NCBI RefSeq assembly: GCF_002954725.1
Contig: NZ_MSCQ01000001.1
Coordinates: 807,900 to 871,899 of the forward strand
DNA from: Photobacterium phosphoreum
GTDB lineage: Bacteria > Pseudomonadota > Gammaproteobacteria > Enterobacterales > Vibrionaceae
DNA length: 64,000 nt
Reading direction: 5' to 3'
Shown here: positions 9,622 through 19,578 of the stretch, in pieces
Layout of the letters: each line of letters opens with the position of its first letter
Position numbering within the stretch: position 1 is the stretch's first letter
Notes under the pieces: model-generated
The model's input: only the letters and a program-made list of their open reading frames with translations
Database searches by the model: none
What the model was told of the DNA's origin: nothing
Program-made: the position numbers and the translations under genes

Positions 9622-10812
9622 TTATAAAACCGCAGCAATACCTTTACAGAGTGGCAGCATATTTGATTTTGTCATGCCAGCAACACTAATACGCCCCGAG
9701 CCAACAATATAGATAGCAAATTCATTTTTGAGACGGTTCACTTGATCTTTATTTAAGCCTGAAAATGAGAACATGCCGTTTTGACGTTCAATGAAGCTAA
9801 AGTCTGCATCCACACCGCATTGTTTTAATGTTGCCACAAAGAGTACGCGCATTTCTTGAATACGATCACGCATATCGGCAACTTCTTGTTCCCATTCTGC
9901 ACGTAAAACAGCATCGTTTAGAATTTGAGTAACAATGGCAGCACCATGAGCGGGTGGATTTGAATAAATAACACGTGCAATTGATTTTACTTGGCTAAAA
10001 GAGATTATTGCTTGTTCTGCATTTTTAGCAACTAAAGTAAATGCACCTACACGCTCGTTGTACAGTCCAAAGTTTTTAGAGAATGAACTTGCAACAAGGA
10101 GTTCGGGTACTTGATCTGCAAAGATACGTAATCCTTGAGCATCTTCTTCAACACCACGAGCAAAGCCTTGGTAAGCAAAATCAAACATGGGTAATAAGCC
10201 TTTATCAAGGCAAAGTTTAGCCAGTGTTTGCCACTGAGTATTGGTTGGATCAATACCTGTAGGGTTATGACAACAACCATGAAGTAATACAACATCGCCT
10301 GATTTTGCTTGGTTTAGATCTACAATTGTTGCATCAAAATCAATATCTTTAGTTTGAGCGTTGTAGTAGCCATAAGTTTTTGTATCTAAACCTGCCGCAC
10401 CAAATACACCATGGTGGTTAGCCCATGTAGGATTACTAATCCAAACGGTAACATCCCCTAACTGGCGTTTAATAAATTCAGCAGCAACGCGTAGAGCGCC
10501 TGTACCACCAGGTGCTTGTGCTGTTTGAATACGTTTCTCTGCAATAAGCGTAGAGTCTGCGCCAAAAAGAAGCTGTTGTACTGCTAGGCCATATTCAGGT
10601 GTTCCTGGAATACCAAGATAAGATTTGGTTGTTTCTTGTGCGAGTAAAATAGCTTCTGCTTTTTTTACCGTTGCTAGAATAGGTGTATTACCTGCTTCAT
10701 TTTTATAAATACCCACACCGAGGTTAATTTTATGCGTTCTAGGATCAGCTTTAAAGTCATCTGTTAAACCGAGTATTGGATCAGCGGGTGCAGCTGTAAT
10801 CTTTTCAAACAT
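9622..10812 (-). CDS. aspC: Aspartate aminotransferase
   Basis: PLP enzyme that interconverts aspartate plus 2-oxoglutarate with oxaloacetate plus glutamate in the cytoplasm; the aromatic homologue TyrB is similar. The N-terminus [16 protein letters not shown] is nearly that of E. coli AspC. PLP lysine is in [15 protein letters not shown], and HGCCHNPTG and the C-terminal SGRISVAGM carry substrate-binding Arg residues. Length 396, as for E. coli. The start at 10812 is preferred to the ATG nine bases upstream, because family members start at MFE and a GGA lies ~9 bases before it. It faces the same way as asnS upstream, as in E. coli, but with two cyclase genes between. Confidence 0.95.
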   Translation of the reverse strand: MFEKITAAPADPILGLTDDFKADPRTHKINLGVGIYKNEAGNTPILATVKKAEAILLAQETTKSYLGIPGTPEYGLAVQQLLFGADSTLIAEKRIQTAQAPGGTGALRVAAEFIKRQLGDVTVWISNPTWANHHGVFGAAGLDTKTYGYYNAQTKDIDFDATIVDLNQAKSGDVVLLHGCCHNPTGIDPTNTQWQTLAKLCLDKGLLPMFDFAYQGFARGVEEDAQGLRIFADQVPELLVASSFSKNFGLYNERVGAFTLVAKNAEQAIISFSQVKSIARVIYSNPPAHGAAIVTQILNDAVLRAEWEQEVADMRDRIQEMRVLFVATLKQCGVDADFSFIERQNGMFSFSGLNKDQVNRLKNEFAIYIVGSGRISVAGMTKSNMLPLCKGIAAVL

Positions 10813-10985
10813 ATTTTTCATCCATGGGTAAGTAAATAGTTATGTCTCTATTTATACCCTTAGTGATAGAAGTTTGACAAGAGAATGAAACAAAATTGTG
10901 AATATATATTTATATTTTCTATGCATTGTCATGATGACTATAGCCAATGGTATTAGATGCGTAATATTGCCTCATGAATACAGAG

Positions 10986-12272
10986 CTAAGCGATTGTAAT
11001 TTGATTACGACCATTATTTTTTGAATAATAAAGTGCCTGATCTGCCGCTTTGTAAGCATCATTAAAATCTGTATTGGTGGTACTAATGCCACCGATAGAC
11101 ACTGTAATATCAAGATCTAATATAGGATATAAGGCAATAGCATCACATATTTGCTGTGCTTTTTTTGTGAGTTGATGACTCGTAATGTTGTTAAAAGAAA
11201 GCATAAATTCTTCTCCGCCCCAACGAATAGCAATATCATTTTTACGAATGCAATGATTAATACGTTTGGTTACGTCACGAATAACTTTATCACCCATTTC
11301 GTGGCCATAGGTATCATTGACTTTTTTGAAATGATCGATGTCAATAATCAATAAATTAAAGTCATGCTGATTGAGCAGTTTGTTTTCATAGTAATCACGG
11401 CGATAAAAATGAGTCATTTGGTCATAACGCAAAATGAAATTTTTATTGATGATGAGTTTCTTAAGTGATAGATATAAAAACATGAATAAAAGAGACGGTA
11501 AAAAGGTGATTTTAAAAAGGGTATAAAAATTAATACCCAAATGAATAGGATCAACTTCTGAACAAGGCAATAATTCACTTTTTTGATAAAGATTATTATT
11601 TCCCATACTAATAATCGTCATTTTGTTACGATTGAATGTATCTAATATATTTTTGAATATTGAGTTATTAAGGTCAATCGCTAATAAAGCATCTAATTTT
11701 TTATTGTTATATATCGGATAATAAACAGTACGAATAATCGCATTGGTTCCTTGCTCTTCATATATATCTGTTAACTTTATATTACAGCCATAAAAGGATT
11801 GATAAGTATCCTTTAGACCTTCGTTTTTAACAATCGAGTTAAGTACGATATGGTCATATATTTTCAAATAAACAGATCTAAGAGGATCAAAATGTGAATA
11901 GTGTGATGATGTTTCAAAAACAGCAATTGTCCAAATATGATTGTCAGTCAATTTATCTATTTGAGAACGTAATTTATTGATGCCTTTAGATAAGATCTTT
12001 GCTTCTACAGGAGAATTTACGATAACTGATACGTTATTAAATATATATTGTCCTTTTGTTAGATTGACTGTTCCTGTGTTATTATAAAAGGAACCAAATC
12101 GACGAGCACCAGAGTAAATACCTTCTAATGTTGTTACATATTGTTTTTGTAATTTATTAATATTAAAAATATTATACATGAGATATAAACTAGAACAGAT
12201 TATAAAAAATACTGTAAAAAGCTTTAATTGGAGAACGTTTTTTTTAAAAAATCCATTTACAGTTATAATCAT
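10986..12272 (-). CDS. Membrane diguanylate cyclase (GGDEF), paralogue A
   Basis: Predicted to make cyclic di-GMP from two GTP at the inner membrane. There are two membrane segments (residues ~15-35 and ~255-272) bracketing a ~220-residue periplasmic sensor, then a GGDEF domain. The catalytic motif is WGGEEF with GGEEF at residues 352-356, and an RKND inhibitory I-site sits five residues upstream, so product feedback is likely. IDIDHFKKVNDTYGHEMGD is intact. The sensor contains IYSGARRFGS, IWTIAVFE and TYQSFYGCN, all shared with the next gene; I do not recognise a named domain. A 183-bp gap with a perfect hairpin separates it from paralogue B upstream. Confidence 0.9.
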   Translation of the reverse strand: MIITVNGFFKKNVLQLKLFTVFFIICSSLYLMYNIFNINKLQKQYVTTLEGIYSGARRFGSFYNNTGTVNLTKGQYIFNNVSVIVNSPVEAKILSKGINKLRSQIDKLTDNHIWTIAVFETSSHYSHFDPLRSVYLKIYDHIVLNSIVKNEGLKDTYQSFYGCNIKLTDIYEEQGTNAIIRTVYYPIYNNKKLDALLAIDLNNSIFKNILDTFNRNKMTIISMGNNNLYQKSELLPCSEVDPIHLGINFYTLFKITFLPSLLFMFLYLSLKKLIINKNFILRYDQMTHFYRRDYYENKLLNQHDFNLLIIDIDHFKKVNDTYGHEMGDKVIRDVTKRINHCIRKNDIAIRWGGEEFMLSFNNITSHQLTKKAQQICDAIALYPILDLDITVSIGGISTTNTDFNDAYKAADQALYYSKNNGRNQITIA

Positions 12273-12372
12273 TATTATCCATGATATTAGGCTGTTGAAG
12301 ATGACATTTTATATGTTCATACGACATGTTAAAATGAAAAATACTTATCGTGTCAATAAGTATTTTTTATCT

Positions 12373-12407
12373 ACATCATTTAATTCTTTTTAGGAATTAA
12401 ATGATGT
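12373..12407. repeat. 14-bp perfect inverted repeat between the two cyclase genes
   Basis: Arms 12373-12386 and 12394-12407 pair perfectly around a 7-nt loop. In the direction of the cyclase genes the right flank is AGATAAAAAA rather than a T run, so it is not a textbook terminator for the upstream gene. It could be an mRNA hairpin or an operator. Confidence 0.6.
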
Positions 12408-12455
12408 TTTATCAATGGAAAAATAACTCTAACAGAGTGATTATATAACTATTTA

Positions 12456-13757
12456 TTAGACTATAGTGTACTGATTTCTACCATTGCTTTTTGAGAAATA
12501 GAGAGCCTTGTCAGCAACTTTATATACATCATTAAAATGCGTATTAGTTGCAGTAGTACCACCAATTGAAACAGTAATATCAAGCTCTAATATAGGACTT
12601 GATGCTATTGATACACATATTTTTTCTGCTTTAATATATAATTGTTCATTAGTCATATCTTTAAAGGTAATGATAAATTCTTCGCCTCCCCAGCGAACCG
12701 CTATATCTTCAGAACGGATACAGTTATTAATTCGTTTTGATACGTGGCGAATAACGGCATCACCAATTTCATGACCATGGATATCATTTACTTTTTTAAA
12801 ATGGTCAATATCAATGATTAATAAATTGAAATCATGTTGTTTCAACCATTTTTTTTCATAGTAATCTCGACGATAAAAGTTAGTCATTTGATCACGTTGA
12901 ATATGATATCGTTTTTTAATAAGGTAGGTTTTAAAGTAGCCATATATTATAGTTAATAAGAGTGCAGGAAAAAATACGATCTTAACAATGGATAATAAGT
13001 TAATACCAATATTGATAGGATTTAATTGTGAGCAAGGGAGTAATTCTTCTATTTTATAAAAGTTATTTTTATTATTCATATTAATCATAGTGAAATGACT
13101 ATTATTGTATTTCTGTAACGTTTCAGAAAAACATTTACTTTTTATATCAATTGCTAATAACGCATCAAGATGTCTATTATTATAAATAGGGTAGTAAAGC
13201 GTTCTAATTTGAATATGTGAGCCATTTTCGGTATAGCTTTCAGTTAGCTTTAAATTACATCCATAAAAAGATTGATAAGTATTTATTAATCCTTCACGTT
13301 CTACTATACGATACATAACTGAATTTTCACCGTATTTATCAAATTGGTTAAGATATTCAGGTCTAATTGGATCAAAGTGAGCATAGTTGGCTGGATTTTC
13401 AAATACGGCAATTGTCCAAATATTATTATTAGTGATTGAGTTTAATTCTGAACGTAATTTATCGATACCTTCTGAGAGTATTTTTACGTTACCTGCTGTA
13501 TTAACAATTAATGAAACATTATTTGTTTTATAGTGATTTTCAAGTTTATATTCCTCTAGGGCGTTATTGTGATATGATCCAAATCGACGAACATAAGAAT
13601 ATATATTTTGCACTTTCGTAAGGTATTTATTATGGAAATTTTCAATATGATAAATATTGTAAATTAAATAGAGGCTAGATAAAATACAAAAAAACAAAGT
13701 AAAATATTTAATCGCTGCAATAAATTGTTTGCTGAATTGATAATGTTTTGTTTTCAT
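12456..13757 (-). CDS. Membrane diguanylate cyclase (GGDEF), paralogue B
   Basis: Full-length paralogue of the 10986-12272 gene, with the same design: membrane segment at ~18-36, periplasmic sensor (~40-255), a second membrane segment (~260-280), and GGDEF domain with GGEEF at 357-361. An I-site RSED precedes it by five residues. Sensor landmarks shared with paralogue A include YSYVRRFGS, IWTIAVFENPANYAHFDP, TYQSFYGCNLKLT and YYPIYNN, so the pair arose by duplication; the GGDEF halves are more alike than the sensors. It lies between asnS (upstream) and paralogue A. Each has its own leader, so separate control is possible. Confidence 0.9.
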   Translation of the reverse strand: MKTKHYQFSKQFIAAIKYFTLFFCILSSLYLIYNIYHIENFHNKYLTKVQNIYSYVRRFGSYHNNALEEYKLENHYKTNNVSLIVNTAGNVKILSEGIDKLRSELNSITNNNIWTIAVFENPANYAHFDPIRPEYLNQFDKYGENSVMYRIVEREGLINTYQSFYGCNLKLTESYTENGSHIQIRTLYYPIYNNRHLDALLAIDIKSKCFSETLQKYNNSHFTMINMNNKNNFYKIEELLPCSQLNPINIGINLLSIVKIVFFPALLLTIIYGYFKTYLIKKRYHIQRDQMTNFYRRDYYEKKWLKQHDFNLLIIDIDHFKKVNDIHGHEIGDAVIRHVSKRINNCIRSEDIAVRWGGEEFIITFKDMTNEQLYIKAEKICVSIASSPILELDITVSIGGTTATNTHFNDVYKVADKALYFSKSNGRNQYTIV

Positions 13758-13903
13758 GTTTACACTTTATTCTATAAATAAAAATTATATTATTATGGTG
13801 AATGATTTAGGAGAATTTAAGCTATTTTTTAAATTAAATCAATATTTATAAATTCTATATAGTTATTGATGTATGAATAGGTGTTAGCCATTTTATAATA
13901 TAC

Positions 13904-13939
13904 AGGCATAAAGGCCACCCGGAGGTAGCCTTTATGCCT
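13904..13939 (-). terminator. Terminator downstream of asnS
   Basis: Twelve-pair stem (13904-13915 with 13928-13939) and 12-nt loop immediately after the asnS stop; the following − strand sequence is TGTATATTAT, a weak T tract. Confidence 0.75.
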
Positions 13940-13950
13940 GCTAAATATAT

Positions 13951-15351
13951 TTAGAAGTTAGCAGAGCGTGGAGTACGTGGGAATGGAATAACGTCACGTA
14001 CGTTGCCCATGCCAGTCACGTAAGACACTAAACGCTCAAAGCCAAGACCGAAGCCAGCGTGAGGAACAGTGCCGTAACGACGTAAATCACGGTACCAGCC
14101 CATATCTTCAGGGTTGATGCCCATAGCAATCATACGTGCATCAAGAACGTCTAAGCGCTCTTCACGTTGTGCACCACCGATGATTTCACCAATACCTGGT
14201 GCAAGAACATCCATAGCTGCAACAGTTTTACCGTCATCGTTTAGACGCATGTAGAAAGCTTTGATGTCTTTCGGGTAGTTCTTAACGATAACAGGTGCTT
14301 TAAAGTGTTCTTCAGCAAGGTAACGCTCGTGCTCAGAAGACATATCAATGCCCCACTCAACATCGAATTCAAATTTCTTACCAGAATCGATAAGAATTTG
14401 GATTGCATCAGTGTAATCAACTTGTGCAAAGTCTGCGTTAACAAATTGCTCAAGACGAGTGATTGCCTCTTTATCAATGCGTGAAGCAAAGAATTCAAGA
14501 TCATCACGACGTTCTGCAAGAACAGCAGCGAAAACGTATTTAAGCATGTCTTCAGCCAGTTTTGCTACATCATTGAGATCAGCAAAAGCAACTTCAGGTT
14601 CAACCATCCAGAATTCAGCTAGGTGGCGGCTAGTGTTTGAGTTTTCAGCGCGGAATGTTGGACCGAACGTGTAAACTTTGCTTAATGCACAAGCATAAGT
14701 TTCAGCATTTAATTGGCCAGATACCGTTAGGAATGTTTCTTTGCCAAAGAAGTCTTTATCGTAATCAACGTTACCTTGGTCATCCAAAGGAAGGTTGTTT
14801 AGATCAAGTGTTGATACACGGAACATTTCACCAGCACCTTCACAATCAGACGATGTGATAAGCGGTGATGACGTCCAGAAGAAACCTTGCTCGTGGTAAA
14901 AACGGTGGATTGCTTGTGATAGGCAGTTACGAACACGTGCTACTGCACCAATAACGTTAGTGCGTGGGCGTAGGTGGGCAACTTCACGTAAATACTCAAT
15001 TGAGTGACGTGTTTTAGCCATTGGGTAAGTGTTTGCATCTTCTACCCAACCAACAACTTTAACGGCTGTTGCTGCTAGCTCGAAATCTTGACCTTTAGCA
15101 GGAGAAGCAACAATAGTACCAGTAACTTCAACAGAGCAACCTGTTGTTAATTTAAGTACTTCTTCCTGATAATTATTTAACTCATTAGAGACCACGGCCT
15201 GAATCGGGTCGAAACAAGAGCCGTCATAAATGGCAAGGAAAGAAATTCCAGCTTTGGAATCACGACGTGAACGGATCCAGCCACGGACAGTGATTTCACT
15301 GTCAACTGCTAGCTTACCGCTTAATACGTCTGTTACAGGCGCGTAAGTCAT
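13951..15351 (-). CDS. asnS: Asparaginyl-tRNA synthetase
   Basis: Class II aminoacyl-tRNA synthetase that charges tRNA-Asn. The N-terminal OB-fold anticodon-binding domain (~residues 15-100, [14 protein letters not shown]) is followed by the catalytic core, with motif 2 in [21 protein letters not shown] and motif 3 in [15 protein letters not shown]. Length 466 equals the E. coli enzyme. It ends with TPRSANF, the usual C-terminus. The aspC-asnS proximity matches E. coli, where ompF sits between them. Confidence 0.97.
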   Translation of the reverse strand: MTYAPVTDVLSGKLAVDSEITVRGWIRSRRDSKAGISFLAIYDGSCFDPIQAVVSNELNNYQEEVLKLTTGCSVEVTGTIVASPAKGQDFELAATAVKVVGWVEDANTYPMAKTRHSIEYLREVAHLRPRTNVIGAVARVRNCLSQAIHRFYHEQGFFWTSSPLITSSDCEGAGEMFRVSTLDLNNLPLDDQGNVDYDKDFFGKETFLTVSGQLNAETYACALSKVYTFGPTFRAENSNTSRHLAEFWMVEPEVAFADLNDVAKLAEDMLKYVFAAVLAERRDDLEFFASRIDKEAITRLEQFVNADFAQVDYTDAIQILIDSGKKFEFDVEWGIDMSSEHERYLAEEHFKAPVIVKNYPKDIKAFYMRLNDDGKTVAAMDVLAPGIGEIIGGAQREERLDVLDARMIAMGINPEDMGWYRDLRRYGTVPHAGFGLGFERLVSYVTGMGNVRDVIPFPRTPRSANF

Positions 15352-15615
15352 GTTTAAGTCATTCTCCGTTTAGGCACTTCACTTTGGAATTAAAGTATTA
15401 CGTGCTTAAAGATATCGTTATATAACTAATATTACCTTTCTTACGTCAAGCATCAAGCATTGATCTCATTAGATTGATAAATTGATGTGGGAAAGCGGTA
15501 ATTTATACATAGGGTTGGTTAAGAAACGATCATTTTGGCAATGATAAGCTAAGTGAGCCTTATCATTATGTTGTTATTTGTTGAAGCTACGCTATGGATG
15601 AATAATAAAAGGGCA

Positions 15616-16284
15616 TTAAGCAATCGCTAAATATTTATGGGTTTGAATTGATAAACGCCAATTACGCGCGATACAGGTTGAAATGCACAATTCAGTCGCT
15701 CGTGGTTTTTGACTAATTGGCTGCAAAGCTATCGTAACATCATTGCGTAGTGTTGCTGTGGCTAATAGAGCGTCTAATTGATCAATATCTTTACTGGTGC
15801 CTACCGGATGTTTGATTTCATTAGCGCGTGCTAACGCAGAGGTTAATACCGGTAACTTTGCTTTCATGTTAATTTTAGGTGATACCGTAACCCAGGTTTG
15901 TTCACTGGTTAAAATATCTGAAGTACCACTGGTTTCTATTTGGCAATTAAATCCAGCGGCTTCTAATGCAGCAGTCAATGGGCGTAAATCATAGATACAA
16001 GGTTCACCACCTGTGATGACAACATGTTTGGCAGTATAACCTTGATCTACTAATAGATTCACAACGCCATTAGCATCAAGCTGTGTCCAAAGTGGTGAGT
16101 CTTCTGTTTTTACCATGATACGTTCAACACTGACTAAATCTTCAGGTTCAGCTGTCCATGTTTGTTTAGTGTCACACCATGAACAACCCACAGGGCAGAC
16201 TTGTAAACGAACAAAAATAGCAGGGACGCCGGTGAATACACCTTCACCTTGAATGGTTTCGAAGACTTCATTAATTTTGTACAC
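15616..16284 (-). CDS. queE: 7-carboxy-7-deazaguanine synthase QueE
   Basis: Radical-SAM enzyme of queuosine synthesis, converting 6-carboxy-tetrahydropterin to 7-carboxy-7-deazaguanine. The SAM cluster motif is CPVGCSWC (C-x3-C-x2-C), preceded by INEVFETIQGEGVFTG, and VVITGGEPC follows. I place the start at GTG 16284, six bases after a GAGG site, giving 222 residues beginning YKINEVF, the usual family start (E. coli 223). The longer frame to 16356 adds 24 residues with no ribosome site. The partner genes queC/queD are not in the window. Confidence 0.93.
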   Translation of the reverse strand: MYKINEVFETIQGEGVFTGVPAIFVRLQVCPVGCSWCDTKQTWTAEPEDLVSVERIMVKTEDSPLWTQLDANGVVNLLVDQGYTAKHVVITGGEPCIYDLRPLTAALEAAGFNCQIETSGTSDILTSEQTWVTVSPKINMKAKLPVLTSALARANEIKHPVGTSKDIDQLDALLATATLRNDVTIALQPISQKPRATELCISTCIARNWRLSIQTHKYLAIA

Positions 16285-16436
16285 GTGGAACCTCGTATTC
16301 CTTACCGTTGCTTTTGTCATAACAATGAGACATCGCAGTAGATGCTGCTTAGTCAAAGCACGAAAGAGATTAAATTTGCTAGTTGAAATTATACTCGACG
16401 AAATGTCGATTTATCATTATGTCAGAAGCGAAAGCG

Positions 16437-16491
16437 GAAGTCTTTAGGGATTCCTCGTGATGTCGGTCACGTCCTGAGTACAAGAGACTTC
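16437..16491. other. Stem-loop element in the queE-mlc intergenic region
   Basis: Outer arms GAAGTCT (16437-16443) and AGACTTC (16485-16491) enclose an inner stem CGTGA (16456-16460) with TCACG (16467-16471) and a short intervening GGGA/TCCT pairing. The element lies 73 bp before the mlc start and 152 bp before queE on the other strand. I do not recognise it as a preQ1 riboswitch or other known RNA. Confidence 0.4.
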
Positions 16492-16564
16492 ACAATTAGT
16501 TCGCAAAGTAAAAAAATTGAAACTGAATGATATTTATCACTGTTTTCCCCCTAGGAGTATCGAC

Positions 16565-17779
16565 ATGTACGTCGCTCAGCCAGGTCATATTGATCATATT
16601 AAAAGAAATAATGCCGGGAGCGTATATAAACTTATTGATCTGTACGGACCTATTTCGCGGATTGAATTATCTAAACGTAGTCAATTAGCACCTGCAAGTA
16701 TCACCAAGATCACCCGTGAATTGATTGAAGCGCATTTAATAAAAGAAACGCAATATCAAGAATCGACTAGTCGAGGAAGACCTGCTATTGGGCTAGTTCT
16801 TGCAAATGAAGGCTGGCAGTTCTTATCGATTCGATTGGGGCGAGGTTATTTAACCATTGCATTACACTGCTTAAGTGGCGATATTTTAGTTGAAGAACGG
16901 CAAGAGATTAAACAATTACAGCAAGATGATGTGGTCGCTAAATTATTGACTGAAATTAATGTATTTTTTGCCAATCATGTCAGTGCGCTTGATCGTATTT
17001 CAGCGATTGCTGTTTCATTACCGGGATTGGTCAATGCTGATGACGGTGTGGTATTACAAATGCCGCATTACACCATAAAAGACCTGCCATTAAGCGATCT
17101 TATTCATCAGGCAACAGGTTTACCTGTTTTTATTGGCAATGATACCCGTTCATGGGCATTAGCTGAAAAGTTGTTTGGTAATTCACGCGGTATATCAAAT
17201 TCTATTTTAGTGTCAGTACATCATGGTGTTGGCGCAGGGATTATTTTAGATGATACGGTGCTTCAAGGTCGGACCGGTAATATTGGTGAACTTGGGCATA
17301 TTCAGATCAAGCCTTATGGTAAACGTTGTTTTTGCGGTAATCATGGTTGTTTAGAGACGGTAGCCAGTTTATCTGCGGTATTGGAGCAAACATTGACCCG
17401 TTTACAAGAAGGGCATATATCAACCTTAATGGCATCTGAACTGACTATTGAAGCTATTTGTGATGCTGCTGTTGCTGGTGACGCTCTTGCTCGTCAAATT
17501 ATTGTTGATCTTGGGCATCACCTTGGACAAGCCATTGCGATTATGGTGAATTTGTTTAATCCACAACGGATTTTAATTGGCGGAGAATTAAATCGCGCTA
17601 AGTCGGTATTATATCCAGCGATCATGGAATGTATTATTGGTCAAACACTGCCTATTTATAATCGCGATTTAGAACTTAAAGAAAGTTGTTTTTACACTCA
17701 AGCAACTATGCCTGGTGCGGCTTTGGTCAAACAAGCACTGTATGATGGCCATTTGTTAATGAAACTGGTTGATGGTTAA
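16565..17779 (+). CDS. mlc: Mlc-type ROK transcriptional repressor
   Basis: Represses glucose-PTS and related sugar uptake genes; in enterobacteria it is titrated by membrane EIICB-Glc. An N-terminal winged helix (residues ~15-80: GPISRIELSKRSQLAPASITKI) is followed by a ROK domain with zinc motif GKRCFCGNHGCLETVAS. The opening MYVAQPGHIDHIKRNNAG closely resembles Mlc of E. coli, distinguishing it from NagC. The start at 16565 has AGGAG seven bases upstream and gives 404 residues (E. coli 406); an upstream in-frame start near 16517 lacks a ribosome site. The stop overlaps the convergent LysR gene by 4 bp. Confidence 0.92.
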   Translation: MYVAQPGHIDHIKRNNAGSVYKLIDLYGPISRIELSKRSQLAPASITKITRELIEAHLIKETQYQESTSRGRPAIGLVLANEGWQFLSIRLGRGYLTIALHCLSGDILVEERQEIKQLQQDDVVAKLLTEINVFFANHVSALDRISAIAVSLPGLVNADDGVVLQMPHYTIKDLPLSDLIHQATGLPVFIGNDTRSWALAEKLFGNSRGISNSILVSVHHGVGAGIILDDTVLQGRTGNIGELGHIQIKPYGKRCFCGNHGCLETVASLSAVLEQTLTRLQEGHISTLMASELTIEAICDAAVAGDALARQIIVDLGHHLGQAIAIMVNLFNPQRILIGGELNRAKSVLYPAIMECIIGQTLPIYNRDLELKESCFYTQATMPGAALVKQALYDGHLLMKLVDG

Positions 17780-18678
17780 AATTGCTCTTTAATTTCCATG
17801 TAGCTTTCTCGAATATGCTCAATCAGAGCCTGAATGCGTTTGGCGGGTTTTCGGGTATAAGGGTATACCGCATAGATACCGACAACTTTACCAGCATTGG
17901 CCGCTAATATTTCGATCAGTTTGCCTTGTTGTAATTCGTCATACACTAAACAAGTGGGTAAATAGGCAATGCCATTACCTGCTAATGCGACTTTCTTTAA
18001 TGCAACGGCATTGTCAGATGAAAAATTGCCGCTGACTTTGTGGGTATAAATTTTATTTTGACGAATAAATTGCCAATCAAAAGGGCCTGAACTTTGTGGG
18101 TTATAGCCTAAGCAATTATGGCTATTTAATGCCTTGGGTGTTTCAGGTATACCATGTTGTTCAAGGTAGGCCGGTGATGCACAGATAACCCAACGTGAAT
18201 TAAAAATATGGCGAGCAATTAAGCTAGAGTCTTCAAGGTAGCCAGTACGAATGACAAGATCATAGTTATCGGCAACCAGATCAACAAAATGATTATTAAG
18301 TGACATATCAACCGTTAGCCCAGGGTGCTTTTGACAAAAAGTCGATACTGCATTTGCCAATACAAGCTCTCCTGAAATGGTTGGCACTGACATACGAATT
18401 TTACCTGAGAGCGCTTCGCTATAACCCGTTACTGAATCAAAGGCGGTTTGTGCAATATTGTTGATGGTTTTAGCGCGGTGATAAAGCACTTCACCTGGTT
18501 CAGTAAGCGTGAGTTTACGAGTGGTACGATAAATAAGTTGGAGCCCTAAACTGGTTTCGAGCTTACTGATGCGTTTACTGACAACAGATTTTGTTATGCT
18601 ATTTAGTTCAGCGACTTTGCTGAAAGATCCATGTTCAATAACTTGAGTAAAAAGAACAAGATCATCAATGGCTGGCAT
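17776..18678 (-). CDS. LysR-family transcriptional regulator
   Basis: A 300-residue LysR regulator: N-terminal winged helix (residues 1-60: VLFTQVIEHGSFSKVAEL, KSVVSKRISKLETSLGLQLIYRTTRKL) and a C-terminal periplasmic-binding-like effector domain starting near 90. The sequence resembles the CrgA/DsdC-unrelated branch that includes YhjC/AaeR-like regulators, but I cannot name a target. It is convergent with mlc, and the lut operon lies behind a terminator upstream on the same strand, so it need not control lut. Confidence 0.88.
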   Translation of the reverse strand: MPAIDDLVLFTQVIEHGSFSKVAELNSITKSVVSKRISKLETSLGLQLIYRTTRKLTLTEPGEVLYHRAKTINNIAQTAFDSVTGYSEALSGKIRMSVPTISGELVLANAVSTFCQKHPGLTVDMSLNNHFVDLVADNYDLVIRTGYLEDSSLIARHIFNSRWVICASPAYLEQHGIPETPKALNSHNCLGYNPQSSGPFDWQFIRQNKIYTHKVSGNFSSDNAVALKKVALAGNGIAYLPTCLVYDELQQGKLIEILAANAGKVVGIYAVYPYTRKPAKRIQALIEHIRESYMEIKEQF

Positions 18679-18720
18679 GTAAATATTCCAAAAGTTGGTG
18701 TTTTACGGAATTATACGCGA

Positions 18721-18752
18721 AAAAAAACGCAGTCCGATAACTGCGTTTTTTT
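18721..18752. terminator. Terminator of the lldP-lutABC operon
   Basis: Stem of 12 pairs (18721-18732 with 18741-18752) with A and T tracts on either side, located between the lutC stop and the LysR start. It fits termination of the − strand lut transcript. Confidence 0.85.
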
Positions 18753-18823
18753 CATATTCCCGTTTAAGTGCTTAACCACTAGCATCCTGCTAGTTTGTTT
18801 ATCACTATTGGTGATAGGTAAAA

Positions 18824-19567
18824 CTACATATCATCAATAATGATGTAGGTGGCAAAGACGGGCCCATGCACACCAACAACCTTGATCAGCTCGATATCTG
18901 CTGTCGAACTAGGACCTGAAATAAAGTTTACACATGATGGAATACGTTCACCATTCTGTGCTTTTTGATGTAATAACGCTGTCGCTTGCGTTAAACGAGG
19001 GACGATATTACTTTTAGGTACAATAAACACAGACGCTTCAGGGAGCAAACTGACGGCTCGACCTTGTGCTGCTTGGCTATAAAGTACCATTGTGCCTGAT
19101 TCAGCTAACGCCTGTTCGGCAAATACTACGCCGACTTTAGCGCGTTCCGCAACCGCAATATTTGACTCGTAACCTGCGCTCTGATCCCAAATATATACAC
19201 CGTGCTGTTTTTCAGTCAAATCTTTCGGGTTTACTATATCTAACAGACGATTATCTGCTGTAAAGATAGTTTCACCGATAGGATTTATGCCTTTACCATC
19301 ATCAGTGCAATAATGGAAACATACATTACGTAGTGTCTCAGTAAGCTTATCTTTCGTCGTAACAATTGCTTGCGATGCTAATGTTGTTTTTGTGTAGTCA
19401 ACTAAAATAGCTTTTAATTCATCAGGGGTTTTATTCGCAAAAACCTCTTTGTGACAGTTATATTTTAAGTTTGGACGTGCTACGGGTGCAGTAATACGTT
19501 CACGACCAAGCTGTTTGGCGATATTATCAAGGAAACTATCGCGGTTAAAAATGCGTTGCTCTGACAT
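18824..19567 (-). CDS. lutC: LutC, subunit of LutABC L-lactate oxidation complex
   Basis: LUD-domain protein (also YkgG). LutABC is required to oxidise L-lactate to pyruvate in bacteria lacking or supplementing LldD. The 247-residue protein has the LUD core (VGVVFAEQALAESGTMVLYS, SLLPEASVFIVPKSNIV, and ISGPSSTADIELIKVVGVHGP). The gene lies 11 bp after lutB and is the last gene before the terminator at 18721. No iron-sulfur motif is expected or seen. Confidence 0.92.
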   Translation of the reverse strand: MSEQRIFNRDSFLDNIAKQLGRERITAPVARPNLKYNCHKEVFANKTPDELKAILVDYTKTTLASQAIVTTKDKLTETLRNVCFHYCTDDGKGINPIGETIFTADNRLLDIVNPKDLTEKQHGVYIWDQSAGYESNIAVAERAKVGVVFAEQALAESGTMVLYSQAAQGRAVSLLPEASVFIVPKSNIVPRLTQATALLHQKAQNGERIPSCVNFISGPSSTADIELIKVVGVHGPVFATYIIIDDM

Positions 19568-19578
19568 GCGGAAGCCCC

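Noticed and set aside
16284..16356. 24-residue N-terminal extension of QueE
   Set aside because: Family proteins start at the INEVF region and a ribosome site supports GTG 16284.
16285..16564. preQ1 riboswitch near queE
   Set aside because: No conserved preQ1-I loop or AAAAAACUA tail on either strand; only a generic stem-loop is present.
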